From: Verrucomicrobiota bacterium
Lineage (GTDB): Bacteria > Verrucomicrobiota > Verrucomicrobiia > Limisphaerales > CANJSG01
NCBI GenBank assembly: GCA_947476875.1
Contig: CANJSG010000006.1
Span: forward strand, 1 to 47,810
DNA: 47,810 nt
Direction: 5' to 3'
Both the position numbers and the translations under genes were made by a program. The notes beneath the pieces are model-generated. The model was not told where the DNA came from, made no database searches, and saw only the letters and a program-made list of their open reading frames with translations. Of this stretch, positions 42,631 through 47,810 are shown in pieces (the first letter of the stretch is position 1; each line of letters opens with the position of its first letter).

Positions 42631-43080
42631 ATGATCAAGCGGCTCGTCCTCGCCTTCCTCCTCCTGGCCATCGCCTCCGGCCACGCGGCGGATGTGAAGG
42701 TCCTGAAGGTCCTTCCGCTCCATCTCGATCTCGAAGGCCGGCACGCGCTTTCCCCCAGCCTCTTCGACCGGGATGCCTATCAGGCCCAGCTCAAGAAGAA
42801 CCCGGCCCAACGCTCCGCCTTGAAGTTCGAGATCCTGTGGAAGGCACCGAAGAAGACCGGAGAAGCCGAGATCCGGGTGGAACTGCGCGGCTCTTCCCCC
42901 ACCGGAACCGAGACTTTCACACTCAAGGAAACCGCTCAACCGACGGGCTTCTTCAGCAAGTGGACGTCGGTGAAGCTCGAAGGCGACACGTTCAAGAAGT
43001 TTGGCGAACTCCTCGCCTGGCGCGTCACCGTCTGGCAGGGCGGCCAGCAGGTCGCCGAACAGAAGTCGTTCCTCTGGTGA
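42631..43080 (+). CDS. Small secreted protein, unknown
   Basis: This 149-residue protein has a signal peptide (MIKRLVLAFLLLAIASGHAA) and a beta-rich, Ig-like looking domain (KFEILWKAPKKTGEAEIRVELRG; AWRVTVWQGGQQVAEQKSFLW). I recognise no family. It starts 37 bases after the AsmA-like gene on the same strand and may belong to the same transcript. Confidence 0.68.
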   Translation: MIKRLVLAFLLLAIASGHAADVKVLKVLPLHLDLEGRHALSPSLFDRDAYQAQLKKNPAQRSALKFEILWKAPKKTGEAEIRVELRGSSPTGTETFTLKETAQPTGFFSKWTSVKLEGDTFKKFGELLAWRVTVWQGGQQVAEQKSFLW

Positions 43081-43094
43081 TCCCGGCGGCTGCC

Positions 43095-44561
43095 CTACCA
43101 GACCGACTTCAAGCGCCGCAGCGTCCAGCCCGTCAGGCGCATGGGGGATTCGACGGCGGTGAGCCGCCATTCGGTGTCGCCTTCTTTAGGAATGAAGCAA
43201 AAGGACATGGCGACTTCACCGTTGTTGGCGAAGATCTCGATGGAGCTCCGATCCAGCACCACGTTCAGGCTGATCTTCCCGTCGATCGGAGCAAGAGGAG
43301 CCTTCCGTCCGAAGGCGTGCAGCGAACGATCCTTGGCCGACCACCGGATCTCCGCACCGCGGACGTCCAGGACCACGTCGCCACTTTCCCCGGGCGCAAA
43401 CCTCACCTCGCCCTGCACCAGATCCGTCTGCGGATTGAGGGGCACGCTTTCACCCGCTCGCAGCGGTGAGCCGCCGAGTTCGATGCGTTGGCCACTCCGC
43501 AGCTGGAGAAATTCCTTCACGGGCTGCCGGAAAAGGCGGATTCCGGTAGGTGTCGTGACGAGGCTGAGTTCCAGCGGCAGGCTCATCTGCTGGTTGAACG
43601 GCATGCCCGGATACTTTCCGTCCCGCATCCATCCGATCAAAACGCGGCGGCCGTCCGGCGCATCGCTGTAGGTCTGGGCCGCGTAGAAATTCGCACCATG
43701 GTCGCCGGTCTGCTTCGGGCCATCGGCCACAAAATGGGTGCCGTCGAATTTACCGAGCAGGTAGTTGCCATCCGCGCCGAAGAGGACCCAGCGCGTCTTG
43801 GCCCCGTTGCCGTCGACGGGAAGTTCAAACAGGTCGGGGCATTCGTAGATGTCCGGGACGCTGGAGAGATAGGTCCACGACTTGAGGTCCGGCGAATTGA
43901 AGAGCTGCGCATGGTGCCGGATGATCGGAAGCCCCTTGGAATCTTTCTCCTGCTCATCGGGCACGCCGACATACAGGACCATGACCCACTTCTTCGTCGG
44001 TTCGTGCCAGAAGACCTTCGGATCCCGGTCCCCGTCGCCGCGCTGCGACACGACGGGGCTTCCGGGCGATTTTGTCCACGACCGCCCCATATCGATGCTG
44101 AAGGCCATCCGTTGGTCGAAGGTCTTCCGGTCACGCACCGGAGTGACGCCGCCGGCCGAAGTGTAGAAGGCGACCAACGCCTTCGCAGGTCCGGTGGCGA
44201 AACCGGCCGTGTTGTTCCAGTCGACGACCGCCGAGCCGGACCAGATGTCGCCTTGTTCATCCTGCCGGATCGCGTCGGGGAGCTGTTTCCAATGGAAGAG
44301 ATTGGTGCTGACCGCGTGGCCCCACGTCATGTTGCCCCACTGGTTGCCCTTGGGGTTGTGCTGGAAGAACAGGTGCCATTCGCCGCCGTAGTGGACGAGG
44401 CCGTTCGGATCGTTCAACCAGTTGCTCCGCGAAGTGAAATGGAACTGGGGACGAAGCAGCTCACCGTAGGGTTCTACGGCGGAAACGATGCGGGCCGCAC
44501 CCAGGAACGCGGCCAGTAAGACAAGAAGTCGCACGCCGAAACGATGCGGGATTGGCCTCAA
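43095..44561 (-). CDS. Secreted GH32 glycoside hydrolase (levanase/invertase-like)
   Basis: This protein hydrolyses fructose-containing glycosides such as sucrose, inulin or levan. It has the GH32 nucleophile motif NWLNDPNG, RDPKVF for the transition-state-stabilising Asp, and ECPDLF with the acid/base Glu. The five-blade propeller is followed by a C-terminal beta-sandwich. The ORF starts with TTG at 44561; GTG at 44534 would also be in frame. The N-terminus (LLVLLAAFLGAARIVSA) acts as a signal peptide in either case. About 488 residues is a usual length. No PTS fructose operon is adjacent. Confidence 0.93.
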   Translation of the reverse strand: MRPIPHRFGVRLLVLLAAFLGAARIVSAVEPYGELLRPQFHFTSRSNWLNDPNGLVHYGGEWHLFFQHNPKGNQWGNMTWGHAVSTNLFHWKQLPDAIRQDEQGDIWSGSAVVDWNNTAGFATGPAKALVAFYTSAGGVTPVRDRKTFDQRMAFSIDMGRSWTKSPGSPVVSQRGDGDRDPKVFWHEPTKKWVMVLYVGVPDEQEKDSKGLPIIRHHAQLFNSPDLKSWTYLSSVPDIYECPDLFELPVDGNGAKTRWVLFGADGNYLLGKFDGTHFVADGPKQTGDHGANFYAAQTYSDAPDGRRVLIGWMRDGKYPGMPFNQQMSLPLELSLVTTPTGIRLFRQPVKEFLQLRSGQRIELGGSPLRAGESVPLNPQTDLVQGEVRFAPGESGDVVLDVRGAEIRWSAKDRSLHAFGRKAPLAPIDGKISLNVVLDRSSIEIFANNGEVAMSFCFIPKEGDTEWRLTAVESPMRLTGWTLRRLKSVW

Positions 44562-44606
44562 TCCATCAGCAACGTTTGTCCCATCGACGGGAAGACCGTG
44601 CGAAAA

Positions 44607-44945
44607 TCATCCCCCGCCGAGATGTTCGGCCACGCGGCCCTTCAGCAGGGAAACCAGTTCTTCGTCCATGAAGCCGTAGGAGTCTTCGATGTGAAGGCAG
44701 CGGATCGCTGAATCGGATACAACCTCCGGGAAACGATCGCGCAGGATTTCCGCGTGGCGTTTCTCCATGACAAACACCCAGTCGGCCCAGCGCAGATGGC
44801 CCTCGTTGACCCTGATCCGCGCCTGGGGAGAGGTGCCCGCGCTGCGGACGTCGAGGCCGGGCCGGTTCTTAAAAACCTCTTCGGCCGTCCGGCTGCGCCA
44901 CTGGTTGCGGCTGCAGATGAAGAGGAGGCGAAGCGGTTTGCTCAC
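44607..44945 (-). CDS. Small protein-tyrosine-phosphatase-like protein (COG4551 type)
   Basis: This 112-residue protein starts with GTG at 44945 (GTGAGCAAACCG), overlapping the stop of the upstream gene by four bases (GTGA). The phosphatase loop CSRNQWRSRTAEEVF fits CX5R, and the fold follows the low-molecular-weight PTP pattern with no longer tail. ADWVFVMEKRHAEIL is a family-like later segment. Coupling to a membrane sensor-like protein suggests that the two act together, though COG4551 proteins have no proven partner. Confidence 0.82.
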   Translation of the reverse strand: MSKPLRLLFICSRNQWRSRTAEEVFKNRPGLDVRSAGTSPQARIRVNEGHLRWADWVFVMEKRHAEILRDRFPEVVSDSAIRCLHIEDSYGFMDEELVSLLKGRVAEHLGGG

Positions 44946-46537
44946 TGGCCGGAATTGGACCGCTCGGCCTCCAGCTTGCGCCGCGTGGATACGATCACGG
45001 CACGGATGAGTTCCTGGTTCTCCTCGGCCTTGGACTCAAGTTGCCGTTCCAGTTCGGCGATGCGCTGCTCATAGGCGCGGAGGCGGTCATGCAACGGTGC
45101 GTGCAAGCGCATGAGCCTCTCCTCGAACCGGGCCATCTCCAGCTCCGCCTGCCGCTGGTAGTCGATCATCGAGGAGCGCTGAGCAAGCAGGCGCTGGAAA
45201 ATCCCAAGGCTCAGCCAGCGCGCAAGGTGGGGCATCAGGCCGGGCGGCAAGGCCCGTTTCCCGGGAGAAATCATCGGCGAGCCGGGTCTGAGAACATTGC
45301 GCTGAAGACCCATCGAACGGGCCGGCCGCCGGCGCGCCCGCCGGATCAATCCGGCCGCTACGACGATGAATGCGCCCGCGCCGGCCGCGATCAGCCAGCG
45401 GATGGTGCGACGTTCCTGATCGGCCAGCGCCGTCGTGCGGGCCAGCTCCTCCTGAAGCCGAAAAGCATCCGCCTCGCTGCGCCGCCGGGCTTCGACGGAA
45501 TCCGCCAAACGCCGGTCGGCTTCAGCGCGGGCCGAGATTTCGTCCAACGCCCGCTTCAACCTTTCGTCGATGCGCTGGCCGGCCCGCACGATGATCTGGC
45601 CGGGTTCGAACTGTTCCGCGGTCCAAAGTTCAGCGGAGACCTTCTCGCGAGCCTGCCGGGTCAGACCGGCGTCGAACTGGCAATTGTCCCTTACAAACCC
45701 CGAGAGGAACCGGCCGATTGCCTCATCGCCTGCGACCGAACTCTTTTCCAAGTCCAGCCGGGCGCGCGAAAGTGTGACAACATTCGTCCAGACGAAGGGC
45801 CTCGCGTCTTCCAACGCGGCGGCGAGGTCGCGCGCCACATAGCGGGTGCTGGCCGGGATGAGACGGATTTCGGGACCGTTGGGCCGGGCCTGCTCCGGCA
45901 AACTGTCCGAGCGGATCACACGGGTCATGGACTCGCGGAGCTGGACGGCCAGGGCGTCTTCGTAACGTTTTCCGGAATCACCCAATGCCCAGACGCGGGC
46001 GAGATTGGTGGAGACCGGCAGTCCGCCGAAGCGGGCCGAAACCCGGGCGACGAGTTGGCCGAAGCGCGGGTTGTCCAACTGGGACGACAGCACGAATCGT
46101 TGGCCGTAGTCGCGTTCGACCGCGTCCAGGAAGGCAGCGCGCGCCGCCGCGAACGATTCACGGAATGCCTTGTCGGCTTCGCCCGCGGTGCCGGCGTAGA
46201 AGCGATAGAATGGCTGCACCCGCTGGAGTTCCTGCTGCAACCGGGCGCCGTTCCCACGCGGGTTCGCGATCGTGATCCGGAAAGGCGCGACGATGTTGGT
46301 TGCCGCGATGTCGCCGGCCTCGAACGGAGCGGCGGACACGCTGGCCGTGTGCAGACTGAAAAAGGACGCGGCCAACGCATGAACGACTGCGCCCCGACGT
46401 CCCAGCAGAAGCAGGCTGGTGAAGAGTGCTTTTACGGGGCGGAGGCTCCGTCGCCTAATCGTGGGAGACAAGGCGAAAGCCGCGCCGGAACTACGGGGCT
46501 GTCCTATTCGAATCACGGACGCTCCGGGGTGCGGCAC
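44942..46537 (-). CDS. PgpH-like extracellular-domain membrane protein lacking the HD domain
   Basis: The ORF of 531 residues has an N-terminal hydrophobic region and then a domain resembling the extracellular part of PgpH-type 7TM-HD receptors (FEAGDIAATNIVAPFRITIAN; EPGQIIVRAGQRIDERLKRALDE). One transmembrane segment (WLIAAGAGAFIVVAAGLI) and a long coiled-coil tail (RAYEQRIAELERQLESKAEENQELIRA) follow. The usual seven-helix and c-di-AMP-phosphodiesterase HD modules are absent. The GTG start at 46537 is not certain; no ATG gives a clean signal peptide. It is translationally coupled to a small tyrosine phosphatase. Confidence 0.72.
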   Translation of the reverse strand: MPHPGASVIRIGQPRSSGAAFALSPTIRRRSLRPVKALFTSLLLLGRRGAVVHALAASFFSLHTASVSAAPFEAGDIAATNIVAPFRITIANPRGNGARLQQELQRVQPFYRFYAGTAGEADKAFRESFAAARAAFLDAVERDYGQRFVLSSQLDNPRFGQLVARVSARFGGLPVSTNLARVWALGDSGKRYEDALAVQLRESMTRVIRSDSLPEQARPNGPEIRLIPASTRYVARDLAAALEDARPFVWTNVVTLSRARLDLEKSSVAGDEAIGRFLSGFVRDNCQFDAGLTRQAREKVSAELWTAEQFEPGQIIVRAGQRIDERLKRALDEISARAEADRRLADSVEARRRSEADAFRLQEELARTTALADQERRTIRWLIAAGAGAFIVVAAGLIRRARRRPARSMGLQRNVLRPGSPMISPGKRALPPGLMPHLARWLSLGIFQRLLAQRSSMIDYQRQAELEMARFEERLMRLHAPLHDRLRAYEQRIAELERQLESKAEENQELIRAVIVSTRRKLEAERSNSGQ

Positions 46538-46800
46538 TCTTTCTGCAACGGGCTTCTCCAGTCCCAGATGGCAGCCGCGAGTATCGTCCCGAACTTAACC
46601 GGCCTGACCCACGACGGATGAGCAAAAGGTTCCAGGCCCTCGAGTCCAAGATTTCTTCCGGTTCCACAGCTCAAGGTCACCATGCCGAGCGCGGCCACGA
46701 ACGGCCCGCGTCGGGTTCAACCCCACGAACGGCGGAATCAACATTTTCCGCCTTGAGTCGCCAGGCTTCCAGATTTCGCAAACGTCTCCATAGTCCACCC
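46538..46800. other. Intergenic stretch, no recognised gene
   Basis: This 263-base gap separates two divergent genes and presumably carries their promoters. The frames in it encode Pro/Arg-rich peptides without any known domain. I see no tRNA fold and no clear hairpin. A family-conserved repeat is possible but I cannot support it. Confidence 0.4.
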
Positions 46801-47736
46801 ATGCACCCGCTTCTCACCCGCCTTGCCGCGTTTATCCTGACAACCGGTTCCCTCGTCGCCGCCGATCAAGCTCCGGCTCCCCCAGCGCCGCCCGCCAGGC
46901 AGGCCCAACCGCAATTCAACTACCCGACCCATCCCGATTCCCTGCCGCAGGCCGGCGTGCCCAAGGGCAAGCTCGAAGGGCCCTTCCTCTTCCGTAGCCA
47001 GGTTTTCACCAATACCGTCCGCAAGTATTGGGTCTTTGTTCCCGCGCAATACAACGCCGCCAAACCCGCCGCCGTGCTCGTCTTCCAGGACGGCCAACGC
47101 GCCACCCGCACCAACGGCGTGCTCCGTGTGCCGCAGGTCATGGAGAACCTCATCGCGAAGAAGGCAATGCCCGTGGCCATCGGCATCTTCATCACGCCCG
47201 GCTCCAAGGGTGAGGACTACGCCGAGGTCGGCGGCGGCAACCCGAACAACCGCAGCTTCGAATACGATTCGCTGGGCGACCGCTACGCCAAGTTCATCAT
47301 CGACGAGATGCTTCCCGAAGTCGGCAAGACCTACAACCTGACCAAGGACCCCGAACTGCGCGCCATCGGCGGCACAAGCAGCGGCGCCATTTGCGCCTTC
47401 AACGTCGCGTGGGAACGGCCCGACCAGTTCCGCAAGGTCATCAGCTGCATCGGCAGCTTCACCGACATCAAGGGCGGCCACGTCTTCCCGCAGCTTATCA
47501 AGGAAACGGCGAAGAAGCCCATCCGCGTGTTCATCGAGGACACCAACAAGGACAACCCGAGCCCGAACAACCCCAAGCGCGACTGGCACCTCCAGAACAT
47601 CGCGATGGTCGAGGCCTTGAAGGAGAAGGGCTACGATTTCACCCACGTCTTCGCCGACGGCAACCACTCCGACGCGCACGGCGGCTCCATCATGCCCGAC
47701 ATGATGCGCTGGATCTGGCGCGACGCGGCGAAGTGA
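46801..47736 (+). CDS. Secreted esterase (esterase-D/CE1-like)
   Basis: I start at ATG 46801 (MHPLLTRLAAFILTTGSLVAA), because the longer ORF from 46618 has no family-like N-terminus. The 311-residue protein has a signal peptide, a Pro-rich linker (QAPAPPAPPARQAQPQ) and an alpha/beta-hydrolase of the putative-esterase family: KYWVFVPAQYNAAKPAAVLVFQDG, the nucleophile GGTSSGAICAF, an Asp/Glu-containing FIEDTNKDNP and a His in GNHSDAHGG. Such secreted esterases act on acyl groups of polysaccharides or on siderophore esters. Confidence 0.87.
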   Translation: MHPLLTRLAAFILTTGSLVAADQAPAPPAPPARQAQPQFNYPTHPDSLPQAGVPKGKLEGPFLFRSQVFTNTVRKYWVFVPAQYNAAKPAAVLVFQDGQRATRTNGVLRVPQVMENLIAKKAMPVAIGIFITPGSKGEDYAEVGGGNPNNRSFEYDSLGDRYAKFIIDEMLPEVGKTYNLTKDPELRAIGGTSSGAICAFNVAWERPDQFRKVISCIGSFTDIKGGHVFPQLIKETAKKPIRVFIEDTNKDNPSPNNPKRDWHLQNIAMVEALKEKGYDFTHVFADGNHSDAHGGSIMPDMMRWIWRDAAK

Positions 47737-47781
47737 CGCCGACGAAACCCCGTAGCCGCCCTGTGGATCAAAGCCAAGTGG

Positions 47782-47804
47782 GGCCAGCCGCGCTGCGGCT
47801 GGCC
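47782..47804. repeat. Perfect GC-rich hairpin at window edge
   Basis: GGCCAGCCGC-GCT-GCGGCTGGCC is a perfect 10-bp stem with a 3-base loop, 45 bases after the esterase stop. It may be a terminator whose T-tract lies outside the window, or a REP-like element. Confidence 0.55.
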
Positions 47805-47810
47805 GTGGGG

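Noticed and set aside
46538-46800. Possible tRNA or small RNA because of a GGGTTCAACCCC stretch
   Set aside because: It resembles a T-arm in isolation, but no acceptor, D or anticodon stems pair around it.

Overview
The window reads as a high-GC chromosome segment of a PVC-group bacterium, most likely Verrucomicrobiota. The case rests on the gene mix: a PUR/DUF3276 nucleic-acid-binding protein, a secreted sulfatase, a secreted SGNH (sialate-O-acetylesterase-like) esterase, GH32, a secreted sugar dehydrogenase, a Gld-type ABC/DUF4340 operon, a RAYT transposase with REP hairpins, and short signal-peptide proteins carrying an RHS-core motif. The taxonomic call is an inference from gene content; no rRNA is present.

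Layout. (1) 1-4130 is an accessory locus. Two short secreted proteins carry an RHS-associated core motif directly after a signal peptide and then differ completely: one has a lipase-like alpha/beta-hydrolase tip, the other a lysozyme/transglycosylase-like tip. They are followed by three related lipoproteins and by one exported protein whose start overlaps the second effector's stop. Decayed copies of one gene tail separate the cassettes. I read this as a secreted mini-RHS effector/immunity array. (2) 4350-9130 holds minus-strand housekeeping genes: tig with terminator, a TPR-like gene, argS, a PTS EIIA gene and tRNA-Leu(CAG). (3) 9226-18140 holds a PQQ-type sugar dehydrogenase, nadD-rsfS, a PUR-domain protein, a membrane protein, a PmtA-like methyltransferase, selO, an AraC regulator and an RluD-type pseudouridine synthase.

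(4) 18273-24187 holds a GalU-like nucleotidyltransferase and a 1,400-residue GHMP-kinase/UDPGP fusion. The fusion is interrupted in frame by a complete RAYT transposase flanked by 53-bp inverted REP units, by a second REP pair, and by a short repeat-like insert, yet it keeps one open frame. A PUA/EVE-like plus DUF3883 protein follows. (5) 24256-34333 holds a zinc-ribbon membrane protein, sulfatase, pyrB, mnmG, an SGNH esterase, a DUF4350/ThuA-like secreted protein, a GIY-YIG protein, a class A beta-lactamase-like hydrolase and rsmD. mnmG contains two identical perfect 16-bp palindromes that match the ParB site parS, both inside a lineage-specific insertion of the protein.

(6) 34483-42593 is a tight plus-strand operon: ABC ATPase, permease, GldG-like protein, DUF4340 protein and a 1,006-residue AsmA-like protein. 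(7) 42631-47810 holds a small secreted protein, GH32, a small tyrosine phosphatase overlapping a PgpH-type sensor that lacks its HD domain, a secreted esterase, and a hairpin at the window edge.

The strongest candidates for something new are the mini-RHS effector array, the REP/RAYT insertions carried in frame in a sugar-nucleotide enzyme, and the paired parS sites hosted by an MnmG insertion.
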